DNA from: Microthrixaceae bacterium
GTDB lineage: Bacteria > Actinomycetota > Acidimicrobiia > Acidimicrobiales > Microtrichaceae
Assembly: GCA_023958095.1 (NCBI GenBank)
Contig: JAMLGJ010000023.1
Location: 1-55,087 of the forward strand
Reading direction: 5' to 3'
Length of the DNA: 55,087 nt
Within the stretch, counting starts at the first letter, position 1. Every line of letters starts with the position of its first letter. The notes below the pieces were generated by a model. The model was not told the origin of the DNA, searched no databases, and was given only the letters and a program-made list of their open reading frames with translations. Positions 24,468 to 32,644 of this stretch are shown here, piece after piece. The position numbers and the translations under genes are program-made.

Positions 24468-25637
24468 ATGAGCGAGACGCGCCTGATGGAGGGTTCGGAG
24501 GTGTTCGCGGACGCCATGGTTCGTGCCGGGTGCCGCTTCTTCGCCGGCTACCCGATGACACCCTTCACCGAGGTCCTCGAACACATGGCCACGGCCCTCC
24601 CCCCGGTGGGTGGGGTGTGCATCAACGCCGAGAGCGAACTCGAGGCGGTGGGCATGGTGTGGGGTGCCGCCGCGACCGGTACGCGGGCGGCCACGGGCTC
24701 CACCGGCCAGGGTCTCTCGCTCATGCAGGAATCGATCGCCGAGGCGTCGCTCGCCGGGATCGGTTTCGTCGTTCTCAACATGGCCCGGGGCCAGGGCGAC
24801 TACTTCCAGGCCACCAGGGGAGGTGGCCATGGCGACTACCGGACGCCGGTGCTGGCCCCTTCGGGCCCTTCGGAGGTGTCGGAGCTGATGGCCGAGGCGT
24901 TCGAGTTGGCCGACCGTTGGCGCAACCCGGTGGTCGTGCTGGGCGACTACTACATGGCGCACACGTGGGTGGACATGGATGTCACGGACAGCCCACCGGA
25001 CCCACCGGACTGCCCCGATTGGGCACTGGATGGCACCTCGGGCGGGACCGGCGCCGCGAAGCTGGTCTCCCCGCTCGGCACCACCAAGCAACGCGACGGC
25101 GTGGGCTACGACCTGGCCGCGCACTACGCCGACCGTGCGCGCAGGCGCGCCGAGATGGAAGCCGGGATCGCGCCGCGTGCCGAGCTCACCGACACCGACG
25201 ATGCCGAGGTCGTGGTCGTCGCCTACTCCACGATGGCGCGCTACGCCCACGCCGCGGTCACCGAACTGCGCCGCGAGGGCCTCGCCGTCGGCCTGGTCCG
25301 TCCCGTCACGCTCTGGCCGTTCCCCGGTGATGCCGTGCGCGAGGCGAGCCGCGGGGCACACACGATCGTTGTCTACGAGAACAATGCCGGCCAGATGATC
25401 GACGACGTGCGCCTGTCGGTGCTCGGTGCGACACCGGTGGTGGGCCACAACGGATTCGCAACCGATTCCTCGGCGTTCGGCATCGCCCCCGACGTGACCG
25501 TGGAGAACCTGACCTCGGCCCTGCGCGAGGTGCTCGCGACGCCCCGGGAGGGACGTGCCGACGGCGACCGACCTCACGCCGGCGATCAACGCACCGCGGA
25601 TCGGCACGGTGCCGGCAGCGGGGAGGACCTGACATGA
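24468..25637 (+). CDS. 2-oxoacid:ferredoxin oxidoreductase alpha subunit
   Basis: A 389-residue alpha subunit. RFFAGYPMTPFTEVLEHMAT near residue 25 and NAESELEAVGMVWGAAATG near 55 are the conserved domain I signatures. STGQGLSLMQESIAEASLAG follows, and the C-terminal half has the transketolase C-like domain (VVVVAYSTMARYAHAAV). The last 30 or so residues are charged and low in complexity. ATG 24468 has GGAGAGG upstream. The alpha/beta pair with separate gamma and delta resembles ketoisovalerate or 2-oxoglutarate types; the acid used is not readable. Confidence 0.9.
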   Translation: MSETRLMEGSEVFADAMVRAGCRFFAGYPMTPFTEVLEHMATALPPVGGVCINAESELEAVGMVWGAAATGTRAATGSTGQGLSLMQESIAEASLAGIGFVVLNMARGQGDYFQATRGGGHGDYRTPVLAPSGPSEVSELMAEAFELADRWRNPVVVLGDYYMAHTWVDMDVTDSPPDPPDCPDWALDGTSGGTGAAKLVSPLGTTKQRDGVGYDLAAHYADRARRRAEMEAGIAPRAELTDTDDAEVVVVAYSTMARYAHAAVTELRREGLAVGLVRPVTLWPFPGDAVREASRGAHTIVVYENNAGQMIDDVRLSVLGATPVVGHNGFATDSSAFGIAPDVTVENLTSALREVLATPREGRADGDRPHAGDQRTADRHGAGSGEDLT

Positions 25638-26452
25638 CCACGGATCACCGCCAGGGTGCCGGCGAGACCCCGGCCAGGATCGTTCCCAGCCACGAGGTGC
25701 CCCCGGACGCCACGTTGGTGGCCGACAACACGGCGGAGCTGATCGACGTCGGGGAGCACCACCTGTGCCCCGGATGCGGTGAGCCGATCGCGATCAGGGC
25801 GGTGATGGACGGCCTCTCGCTGCTCGGCCTGGCCGAGCGGTGCATCGCCGTGTTCGGCATCGGGTGCAGCACGGCGTTCTCCAACAACCTCGACGTAGAG
25901 GTGCTCCAGGCACTGCACGGTCGCGCCCCTTCGGTCGCCACCGGCGCGGCACGTTCGAGGCCGGGGCTCGCGGTCTTCACCATCCAGGGCGACGGTGACC
26001 TGGCCAACGAGGGCCTCCAGGAGGTGCTGCATGCCGCTGCGCGGGGCGAGAACATCGTCTGCTTCATGCTCAACAACGGCGTGTTCGGGGAGACCGGCGG
26101 GCACCTGACGGTCACGACCACGATCGGCCAGCGAACCAAGAACACCCTCGAAGGGCGCGATGCGGCGCGCCATGGCCACCCGATGCGGGTGGCCGAACTG
26201 CTCGCGGGCATCGACGGTGTCGGCTACGTGGCCAGGGGTGCGGTCAACAACGCGGGCAACGTGGCCCGCACCAAGCGCATGGTCGTCGAAGCCTTCACCG
26301 CCCAGCAACAGGGCCTGGGGTTGTCGTTCGTGGAGATCCTCACGATGTGCCCGACCGGTTGGTTCGTACCCACCACGGAGGCACCGGCCTACCTCGAGGA
26401 GACGATCGCCGCCACCCACCGGGTGGGCGTGCTGCGCTCCGCCCTCGGGTGA
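25634..26452 (+). CDS. 2-oxoacid:ferredoxin oxidoreductase beta subunit (TPP-binding)
   Basis: A 272-residue subunit with the thiamine-diphosphate site. LCPGCGEPIAIRAVMDGLS near 45 is the family start, FGIGCSTAFSNN follows, and the cofactor motif is QGDGDLANEG with NNGVFGETGG after it. Unlike the classical beta subunit, no cysteine set for an internal cluster is obvious beyond CPGC and GIGC. The ATG overlaps the alpha stop (ATGA). The four genes form a complete enzyme. Paired with the divergent acyl-CoA ligase, they could belong to a route in which a 2-oxoacid is converted to acyl-CoA. Confidence 0.9.
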   Translation: MTTDHRQGAGETPARIVPSHEVPPDATLVADNTAELIDVGEHHLCPGCGEPIAIRAVMDGLSLLGLAERCIAVFGIGCSTAFSNNLDVEVLQALHGRAPSVATGAARSRPGLAVFTIQGDGDLANEGLQEVLHAAARGENIVCFMLNNGVFGETGGHLTVTTTIGQRTKNTLEGRDAARHGHPMRVAELLAGIDGVGYVARGAVNNAGNVARTKRMVVEAFTAQQQGLGLSFVEILTMCPTGWFVPTTEAPAYLEETIAATHRVGVLRSALG

Positions 26453-26456
26453 GGGC

Positions 26457-26984
26457 TCAGTCCTCTCCGGAGGCTCCTGCGCTGAACACCGCACGGAGGT
26501 CCTCGAGCCCCGCGGGCAGCTCGATCGGCGGATCCGGGAGCTGTTGAACCCCGCGCTCGGCGAGCACGCGCTGCATCACCTCGGGCTCGTCGCTCCAGGA
26601 CCGCGGGTCGCCCATCATCACCTCGTAGAGCTCCACCCCCTCGGGGCCCGCGACGAAGGGGCCGAACGACGCCCCGAGGGGCAACTCGATGTGGGTTCCG
26701 ACACCACAGAGCTCCCCATCGCAGGTGAACTCGCCGGAGAGCACCGTGAGCGTGTGGGGGCTGTAGTGGCCGTGCCGGCGCACGACCATCCCGGGGTCCC
26801 AGCGTGCGAACAACGCCAGGTAGAGGGGCTCCACCGAGAATGCCACCCAGCGCTCCCACACGTGGGACTCGCTCCCGTCGGGATTGCGCTGGCTCCGAAC
26901 CGGGATCCAGGGCACGTCGTTGTCGCCGCCGGGATGCACGATGGTGTGGGTCAGGCCCTCGACCCTGGGGACGTCGTTGCTCAC
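26457..26984 (-). CDS. Cupin-type protein
   Basis: A 175-residue protein with a cupin barrel at about 50-125 (GMVVRRHGHYSPHTLTVLSG provides two to three metal-ligand histidines, then GVGTHIELPLGASFGPFVAG). A C-terminal proline-rich tail follows. GTG 26984 has GAGGAG nine bases upstream. It lies downstream of the MarR gene on the same strand with an 82-base gap, so co-transcription is possible. It converges with the oxidoreductase operon (four bases between stops). Enzyme or sensor, not resolvable. Confidence 0.78.
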   Translation of the reverse strand: MSNDVPRVEGLTHTIVHPGGDNDVPWIPVRSQRNPDGSESHVWERWVAFSVEPLYLALFARWDPGMVVRRHGHYSPHTLTVLSGEFTCDGELCGVGTHIELPLGASFGPFVAGPEGVELYEVMMGDPRSWSDEPEVMQRVLAERGVQQLPDPPIELPAGLEDLRAVFSAGASGED

Positions 26985-27066
26985 GTTTGTGGGCTCCTCA
27001 TCTGTGGTCGGTCCGGTTGCAGGCCCCGGGGCACGACCGCAGCATCGGCCGTGGGGGCGTGCGAGG

Positions 27067-27603
27067 TCATCGAGCTGGCGCCCCGGGCTCCAGGTAGTTC
27101 TGGTCCAGCGCCGCGAGCAGGTCGGTCACCGCCGAGTCGATGCGCTCGAGCTGTTCGTCATCGAGGCGGTCGAAGACCCGCTTGCGCGTGCGGTCGTACG
27201 CGGCGAGCACGTCGTCCGCGAACCGGGCGCCCTGCTCGGTCAACCGCACCAGGACCCTCCGCCGGTCATCCGACGCGGGTCTGCGTTCGACCAGGCCCGC
27301 CCGTTCGACCCGGTCGAGGCCCTGGCTGATCGAACCCATGGGCCGCAGCACGTACCGGGCGATGGTCGTGACCGCGAGTTCGTGGGGCGCGGGTTCCTTG
27401 CGCAGCGTGGCGAGGATCACGAAGTCCCTGAAGCTGATGTCGAAGTCCGCCACCGCTTCCTGCTGCAGCAACTCGAGGTGGATGACCACCCGCTGCAGTC
27501 GGCTGAACAACGCCGCCGGGTCGTCGTGGTCGAGGATGTACTCGGGTACCGCCAGCTCCGGCAGTGCGACTTCGGAACCGTCATGGGTGGTCGACACGGT
27601 CAC
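27067..27603 (-). CDS. MarR-family transcriptional regulator
   Basis: A 178-residue winged-helix regulator. The DNA-binding core runs over residues about 55-125: a helix with DFVILATLRKEPAPHELAVT, a recognition helix region RYVLRPMGSISQGLDRVERA, and the wing GLVERRPASDDRRRVLVRLT. Long N- and C-terminal helices for dimerisation flank it. The GTG start at 27603 lies just inside the divergent promoter that carries the site at 27609-27640. MarR proteins usually repress their own promoter and a divergent catabolic operon and are released by a phenolic or acidic ligand. A matching site before the amidohydrolase at 47272 suggests a second target. Confidence 0.88.
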   Translation of the reverse strand: MTVSTTHDGSEVALPELAVPEYILDHDDPAALFSRLQRVVIHLELLQQEAVADFDISFRDFVILATLRKEPAPHELAVTTIARYVLRPMGSISQGLDRVERAGLVERRPASDDRRRVLVRLTEQGARFADDVLAAYDRTRKRVFDRLDDEQLERIDSAVTDLLAALDQNYLEPGAPAR

Positions 27604-27608
27604 GACAT

Positions 27609-27640
27609 TACTCTATGGTGAGATTATCTAGCCAGAGAAT
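27609..27640. promoter_or_regulatory. Putative MarR operator, copy A
   Basis: An AT-rich 32-base block in the 109-base divergent promoter. It matches the block at 47093-47124 at 23 of 32 positions, sharing TACTCTA, the central TATCTA and the right-hand AGA. Within it, ATTATCTAGCCAGAGAAT (27623-27640) is an imperfect palindrome (14 of 18 symmetric). It sits next to the MarR gene, the probable binder. Confidence 0.7.
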
Positions 27641-27712
27641 ACTTTCGCTGTGCACCCGGGTTGGGGACCCGGAGGGGGCCCGAGCCGGCGCAGCCATGAC
27701 CAAGGAGCGCCC

Positions 27713-28900
27713 ATGCGCAACGGCCACAAGGTCTTCGACGCCGACTCCCATGGGATCTACCCAGCGGACCTGTGGTCGAGGTACCTCGAACCGAAGTACC
27801 GCGACCGTGTCTCGAGGCGGTCTCCGGCGGGGCTCGACACCTACAACCCGGTCGTGGTCGACGGACGCTGGACCCAGCACGACACCAGCCTGTACGGCCA
27901 GTTCCAGAAGGCGATCGGCTGGACCGCCGAGGACATGATCGAGCAGTACGGCGACATCGTCACCGAGGGCTTCACCGGCGACCGGGTCGCGCAGGCCCAC
28001 GCGGTGGACGGCATCGACGTGGCGGTCATCTACGGGCCCGAGTACGACCTGTGGCTCGAGGGCATCGATCCCGAGCTGCAGGCTGCGATGGTGCGGGCCT
28101 ACAACCGTTGGGGCCAGGAGATGCGCGAGTCGTCCGGGGGCCGGGTGCTCACCAGCTCACCGATCCCGCTCAACGACGTGAGCCGGGCCCTCGAGGAGAT
28201 TCGCTACGCGCACGACGAGCTCGGCATCCGTTCCTTCTGGGCACGACCCAACCACATGAACCACCGCAACCTCGGCGACCGGTACTACGACCCGGTCTAC
28301 GAGCTGCTCCAGGACCTGGACTGCCCGTTCGCGACACACGAGTTCATGGGGCTGCGGGCCCAGACCGAAGGGGTGGACCGCTTCGACACCTTCACCGAGT
28401 GGCACACCGCGGTGCACACCCACGAGGCCATGAACGCGTCGCTGTCGATGATCACCCACGGCGTGTTCGAACGCTTCCCCAGGCTGCGCTGCGCCTACAT
28501 GGAGGCCGGCTGCGGGTGGCTGCCGTCGTGGCTGCACCGCATAGACGAACACCTCGAGATGGCCGGCGCGTCGGAGTTCCCGGAGCTCACCATGTCCGCC
28601 ACGGAGTACTTCCGGCGCAACTGCTGGATCACCACCGAGTGCGAGGACCCCTTCGTGGCCGATGTGATCCGCTGGCTCGGCGACGACCGGATCCTCTGGG
28701 AGAGCGACTTCCCCCATCCCGACTCGAAGTACCCCCACACCACGCGCGAGTTCCTCGAGCTGCTGCCCGAGCAGATCCCGCTGGAGAGCAAGACCAGGAT
28801 CCTCTGGGACAACGCCGTCGACTTCTACCGCTTCCCCGAGGGGTACCTGCCCACGGAGTTCTCCGAAGCCACCGACGTGCCGCTCACGGCCACGACCTGA
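27713..28900 (+). CDS. Amidohydrolase family 2 (ACMSD-like) protein
   Basis: A 395-residue TIM-barrel protein. The N-terminal motif is VFDADSHGIYP (DxDxH form), the middle carries FATHEFMGL with a candidate His, and SMITHGVFERFPRLRCAYME leads to CGWLPSW. The final motif is LWESDFPHPDSKYPH. ATG 27713 has AAGGAG at six bases. It is the first gene of an operon with a PaaK-like ligase, another amidohydrolase, an unknown protein, a TauD-type oxygenase and a D-aminoacylase-like hydrolase. Decarboxylation or hydrolysis of an aromatic or unsaturated acid are both possible. It is divergent from MarR. Confidence 0.87.
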   Translation: MRNGHKVFDADSHGIYPADLWSRYLEPKYRDRVSRRSPAGLDTYNPVVVDGRWTQHDTSLYGQFQKAIGWTAEDMIEQYGDIVTEGFTGDRVAQAHAVDGIDVAVIYGPEYDLWLEGIDPELQAAMVRAYNRWGQEMRESSGGRVLTSSPIPLNDVSRALEEIRYAHDELGIRSFWARPNHMNHRNLGDRYYDPVYELLQDLDCPFATHEFMGLRAQTEGVDRFDTFTEWHTAVHTHEAMNASLSMITHGVFERFPRLRCAYMEAGCGWLPSWLHRIDEHLEMAGASEFPELTMSATEYFRRNCWITTECEDPFVADVIRWLGDDRILWESDFPHPDSKYPHTTREFLELLPEQIPLESKTRILWDNAVDFYRFPEGYLPTEFSEATDVPLTATT

Positions 28901-28906
28901 TCCGCC

Positions 28907-30292
28907 GTGGGCTCCGTGCGACGACCCAGGGAGGCGGTCGACTTCGATCGCCTCGAGGAGCTGTACCCACCGGCACCGCAGTACTTCGACACGGCCTGGC
29001 TGGACGATCCCGCGACCATCGAGGCCAAGCAGCTCGAAAGGCTCCGGGAGCGCGCAGCCAGGGCTGCGGAGGTCCCCTTCTTCGCCAGGCGTTGGGAGCG
29101 GGCCGGCTTCGACCCCTCGACGATCGAGTCCGTCGCGGACCTGGCACGCGCACCCAGCTACACCGTCGAGGACATCCGCGCCAGCATCGAGGCGCACCCC
29201 CCGCTCGGGGACTACCAGGGGGTCATGCCCGCGGATGCCCTCCAGGAGCCCATGCGGCTGTTCACCTCGGGTGGAACCACCGGGCGCTCACGCCCGACCC
29301 TCTACACGGCCTGGGATCGCGAGGCCGGCGCCCTGCTGACAGCGCGAGCCCTGTACCTGCAGGGCATCCGGCCCGGAGACGTGGTGCTCAACGCGTGGTC
29401 GTACTCGATGCACAACGGGGCCCACATCATGGACGAGGCCCTCTACAAGTGGCTCAACTGCATCGTGATCACCACCGGCACCGGGAACGTGACCTCGAGT
29501 CGCAAGCAGGTCGAACTGGCACTCGAGTACGGCGCCTCGGCGATCCTCACCACCGGCGACTACCTGCTCCGGCTGGCCGAGGTGGCCCGGGAGATGGGAA
29601 TCGACCCGCGCACCGACCTCGCGCTGCGCGCACTTCCCAACATCGGCGACAAGGAGACCCTGGAGGCCACCTTCGGGGTACCGGTGTTAGACAGCTACGG
29701 CTTCCACGAGGTGCAGTGGGTGGCCGTGGAGTGCCCCGCCCGAGCGGGCCTGCACATCTTCGAGGACGCCTTCATCGTCGAGATCGTGGACCCCGATACC
29801 GGCGAGGTGCTGCCGGAGGGGACCCAGGGCGCCATCTGCATCACCGAGCTCTACAAGACCGGCAGCCCGCAGTTCCGCTACAACATCATGGACCTCTCGA
29901 CGCTGTACCCGAGGGAGCGCTGCGAGTGCGGCAGCTGGCTGCGCCGGATGGCTCCCTTCGCCGGGCGCGCCGACAACATGGTGAAGCTCCGTGGCGTGAA
30001 CGTCTGGCCCGAGGCGTTGGGTGAGATCGCTGCCGGCGTGCCCGGGGCGAGCGACGACTACTTCGTGCGCGCGTACCGCGACGGCAACCGCGACGAGGTC
30101 GAGATCACCGTCGCTGCGCGGACGGCGCTCGGGGACGCCGCACTCGAGGACCTGGCCGAAGCGGTCGCGGCGGAGCTGCACGACCGCATCGGCGTCCGCA
30201 TCGACGCCAGGGCCTGCCGACCCGGGGAGCTCGACCACCTGACCGGGTTCGGCAGCGCCGCCAAGCTCGTGCGCTTCGCGGACGAACGATGA
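28907..30292 (+). CDS. PaaK-like (phenylacetate-CoA ligase family) AMP-dependent ligase
   Basis: A 461-residue ligase of the phenylacetate-CoA ligase type. The P-loop is RLFTSGGTTGRSRPTLYTA (about residue 117), the core motif is DSYGFHEVQWVAVECPAR, and the end has CECGSWLRRMAPFAGRADN (with two or three cysteines, as in PaaK-like proteins) and KLRGVNVWPEALGEIAAG. Members activate aromatic acids to CoA thioesters. Start GTG 28907 lies six bases after the amidohydrolase stop; GTG 28916 is an alternative. Its stop overlaps the next ATG. Substrate unknown, but a small aromatic acid fits the surrounding genes. Confidence 0.88.
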   Translation: MGSVRRPREAVDFDRLEELYPPAPQYFDTAWLDDPATIEAKQLERLRERAARAAEVPFFARRWERAGFDPSTIESVADLARAPSYTVEDIRASIEAHPPLGDYQGVMPADALQEPMRLFTSGGTTGRSRPTLYTAWDREAGALLTARALYLQGIRPGDVVLNAWSYSMHNGAHIMDEALYKWLNCIVITTGTGNVTSSRKQVELALEYGASAILTTGDYLLRLAEVAREMGIDPRTDLALRALPNIGDKETLEATFGVPVLDSYGFHEVQWVAVECPARAGLHIFEDAFIVEIVDPDTGEVLPEGTQGAICITELYKTGSPQFRYNIMDLSTLYPRERCECGSWLRRMAPFAGRADNMVKLRGVNVWPEALGEIAAGVPGASDDYFVRAYRDGNRDEVEITVAARTALGDAALEDLAEAVAAELHDRIGVRIDARACRPGELDHLTGFGSAAKLVRFADER

Positions 30293-31260
30293 CCACGCTC
30301 ACCGCAGCGGTCGACTACTGGTGCAACTGCTTCCTGCCCGACCGCGAGGCGAACTGGGAACGTGCCGTCGAACGCCAGGCACTCACCCTCCGCTTCAGCC
30401 GCCCCGGAGACGAGTTCTGCACACCCGATGAGATGGTCACAAGGCTGCACGACTCCGGCTTCGCCCAGGTCGTGGTGGTCGCCACCCCGCCCCCACCGGC
30501 CGGCACCGACGACCCCAACCTCTTCGAGCACGTGGCGTTCCGCCCCGAGGAGGTCGCCGGTCTCGCCCGGGACCATCCGAGGGTCTTCAGGGGACTGTGG
30601 AGCGTCGATCCCGGCAGCGGTGAACGGGGTGTCGCACTGGCCGAGGAGATGCTCGGGGAACCCTGGTGCGTCGGGCTGCACAACCACACCCACAGCTGGG
30701 ACCGCCGCTTCGACCACCCGGACTTCGACCCGTACTACCGGCTCTGTGAGCAACAGGACGTGCCCTTCGTGATGCAGGCAGGCGCGTCCGGGGGCCGATT
30801 CCGCCACGAGTGCGGCCATCCCGACGGCATCGACGCGCCGGCCGCGGAGTTCCCGACGGTCCGCTTCGTGCTGTCACACACGGGCTGGCCCTGGACCACC
30901 GGGACGATCGAACGGGCACGGCGCTTCCCGAACGTCTACCTGGGCACCGCGACCTGGCCGCTGCGACGGTGGGAACCGGAGCTGGTGGACTTCGTGCGGG
31001 GCCCGGGAACCTCGAAGGTGCTCTACGGCAGCGGGTTCCCGATCACCGGTCACCGCCAGGCGGCCCGGCAGTTCGCCGACCCCGAGCTCACCTCGGCACT
31101 CGGCGACGAGGTGGTCACCGCTGTCACATCCATCAATGCCCGCTCCGTGTTCACCCGCCTGCCCGACCCCGGTGAGCCGGATCCCGGTGAGCCGACCTTC
31201 GATGAGCCGACCTTCGATGAGCCGACCTTCGATGAGCCGACCTTCGATGAGGAGGACTGA
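30289..31260 (+). CDS. Divergent amidohydrolase-2-like protein with C-terminal repeats
   Basis: A 323-residue protein. The body (1-280) has the amidohydrolase-2 layout: CVGLHNHTHSWDRRF near 128 with three histidines, VRFVLSHTGWPWTTGTIERA near 190, and VLYGSGFPITGHRQAARQF near 245. The N-terminal metal motif is not DxHxH but VDYWCNCFLPDRE, and the last acidic ligand position is GSGFP rather than GSDFP. Metal-dependent catalysis is therefore doubtful, and a structural or altered role is possible. The last 40 residues are acidic pentapeptide repeats of the type FDEPT, encoded by the 15-base repeats at 31189-31248. ATG 30289 overlaps the ligase stop (ATGA). Confidence 0.78.
   Translation: MTTLTAAVDYWCNCFLPDREANWERAVERQALTLRFSRPGDEFCTPDEMVTRLHDSGFAQVVVVATPPPPAGTDDPNLFEHVAFRPEEVAGLARDHPRVFRGLWSVDPGSGERGVALAEEMLGEPWCVGLHNHTHSWDRRFDHPDFDPYYRLCEQQDVPFVMQAGASGGRFRHECGHPDGIDAPAAEFPTVRFVLSHTGWPWTTGTIERARRFPNVYLGTATWPLRRWEPELVDFVRGPGTSKVLYGSGFPITGHRQAARQFADPELTSALGDEVVTAVTSINARSVFTRLPDPGEPDPGEPTFDEPTFDEPTFDEPTFDEED
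31189..31248. repeat. Four exact tandem 15-base repeats
   Basis: GAGCCGACCTTCGAT is repeated exactly at 31189-31203, 31204-31218, 31219-31233 and 31234-31248, with two looser 15-base units (ACCCCGGTGAGCCGG-like) just upstream. Being a multiple of three, copy number can change without shifting the reading frame of the amidohydrolase-like gene. Confidence 0.95.
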
Positions 31261-31262
31261 CC

Positions 31263-31826
31263 ATGCTCGGACACACCTACGACGTGCAGCCGGTGCCACC
31301 GGACCCGGAACACACCCACTACCTCGACGCAGGCGTCCTGCGCATCGGCGTGGAGTACCGGGTGGTGGACCCCGAGGCGCTCGCCGCTGCATATGAGGGC
31401 GACGACCTGGCTGAGATCCAGGAGCACTCCCCCGAGGGCGGATTCAACGACGAGGGGCTCTCGATCCACGTGATCGCCACCGCGGACGGCCACGAGTACC
31501 TGCGCTTCGACGCCTTCGAGGACGAACCGCACTACCACTACGTCGACAGGGCCGCCGGCACCAACACGATCGTGGGCCACGACCCCGCCGCCCACGGCCC
31601 GGTGCTCCCCTGGGTGATGCACGCCCTGCGCCACAGGCTCGATCCGATGCTGCGCGCCGCCGGCGCGGACAAGGTCGCGGACTCACTCGGAGCGGACGCC
31701 GGTGCCACCGTGGCCGAACTGGTGTCGGCACACCTCGCCTCGCTCGGGGTCCACCCGCCGGAGCACACACCCTCCCCCGGCAGCACCGGTGATCCGGCGG
31801 AAGACCACCCGGGAGCCGCCTCGTGA
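31263..31826 (+). CDS. Unrecognised 187-residue protein
   Basis: No named family recognised. It starts well (GAGGAGG nine bases before ATG 31263). Residues about 20-110 look like a small beta-rich domain with HYLDAGVLRIGVEYRVVD, then LSIHVIATADGHEYLRFDAF, and a histidine-rich EDEPHYHYVDRAAGTNTIVG that could bind a metal. A helical stretch follows (PWVMHALRHRLDPMLRAAG), then a proline- and acid-rich tail. No signal peptide. Its stop overlaps the TauD-like start. Position in the middle of the operon suggests a pathway-specific accessory or enzyme. Confidence 0.68.
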   Translation: MLGHTYDVQPVPPDPEHTHYLDAGVLRIGVEYRVVDPEALAAAYEGDDLAEIQEHSPEGGFNDEGLSIHVIATADGHEYLRFDAFEDEPHYHYVDRAAGTNTIVGHDPAAHGPVLPWVMHALRHRLDPMLRAAGADKVADSLGADAGATVAELVSAHLASLGVHPPEHTPSPGSTGDPAEDHPGAAS

Positions 31827-32644
31827 GCATGGAACTGGAGCCACTGACCGCGAAGCTGGGGGCACGTGTGACCGGCGTGTCGCTGCGCTCGCTGGAGGCC
31901 CCGGACATCGAGGGCATCGAAGCAGCCCTGCGTGAACACATGGTGATTGTCTTCCCCGAGCAGTTCCTGCAACCCGAGGAGCAGTTGAGCTTCGCACGGG
32001 CCCTCGGCGAGATCGACGTCGCACCGTTCGGCCCCAAGCACCCGGAGTTCCCCGAGCTGACGGTGCTCGACCAGCAGGCACCGCGCGGCCAGGGCGCGGA
32101 CGCCTGGCACAGCGACAACACCTACCTGGCGTCACCACCCAGGTACACGATGCTGCAGGCGGTCCAGCTCCCCCCGGTCGGTGGGGACACCTGCTGGGCG
32201 AACATGTACGAGGCCCACGAATCACTGAGCGAACCGCTGAGGCGCCTCACCGACGAACTCACCGCCACCCACGACCTCACCAAGATGCTCACCAAGGCCG
32301 TCGAGCAGGGCAACAGCGACGCGGACCTCGATGAGATGCGCAGGCTCCACCCGCCCCAGCACCACCCGGTGGCGCGTACGCACCCCGACACGGGACGCAG
32401 GGCGCTGTTCGTCAACGGCAACTTCACCACCCGAATCGACGGCCTCACCGAGGCCGAGAACGCTGCGCTCCTCCCGGTGCTGCTCGACACGGTGAACTCC
32501 CCGGGGATCCAGTGCCGCTACCGCTGGGAACCCGGGGCACTGGCCCTGTGGGACAACCGCTGCCTGCAGCACTACGCGGTGCCGGACTACGACTCGAGGC
32601 GGGTCATGCACCGGCTCACGATCGCCGGGGACCGGCCACGATGA
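31823..32644 (+). CDS. TauD/TfdA-family Fe(II)/2-oxoglutarate dioxygenase
   Basis: A 273-residue oxygenase. The iron triad is His-x-Asp in AWHSDNTYL (near residue 95) plus the distal His in DNRCLQHYAVPDYDSRRVMH near the end; the Arg that binds 2-oxoglutarate is close (SRRVMHRLTI). VMYEAHESLSEPLRRL is the substrate-lid helix region (read as MYEAHESLSEPLRRL). It would hydroxylate an unactivated substrate, possibly with C-N, C-S or C-O release. GTG 31823 overlaps the previous stop (GTGA); ATG 31829 is possible. Followed by a D-aminoacylase-like gene through an ATGA overlap. Confidence 0.9.
   Translation: MSMELEPLTAKLGARVTGVSLRSLEAPDIEGIEAALREHMVIVFPEQFLQPEEQLSFARALGEIDVAPFGPKHPEFPELTVLDQQAPRGQGADAWHSDNTYLASPPRYTMLQAVQLPPVGGDTCWANMYEAHESLSEPLRRLTDELTATHDLTKMLTKAVEQGNSDADLDEMRRLHPPQHHPVARTHPDTGRRALFVNGNFTTRIDGLTEAENAALLPVLLDTVNSPGIQCRYRWEPGALALWDNRCLQHYAVPDYDSRRVMHRLTIAGDRPR

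Noticed and set aside
27772..30024. 750-codon plus-strand frame over the amidohydrolase and ligase genes
   Set aside because: It is an out-of-frame shadow of arginine, glycine and proline runs; the real genes in other frames carry metal and AMP-ligase motifs.
31189..31248. CRISPR-like repeats
   Set aside because: The repeats are 15 bases, directly adjacent with no spacers, and inside a reading frame.
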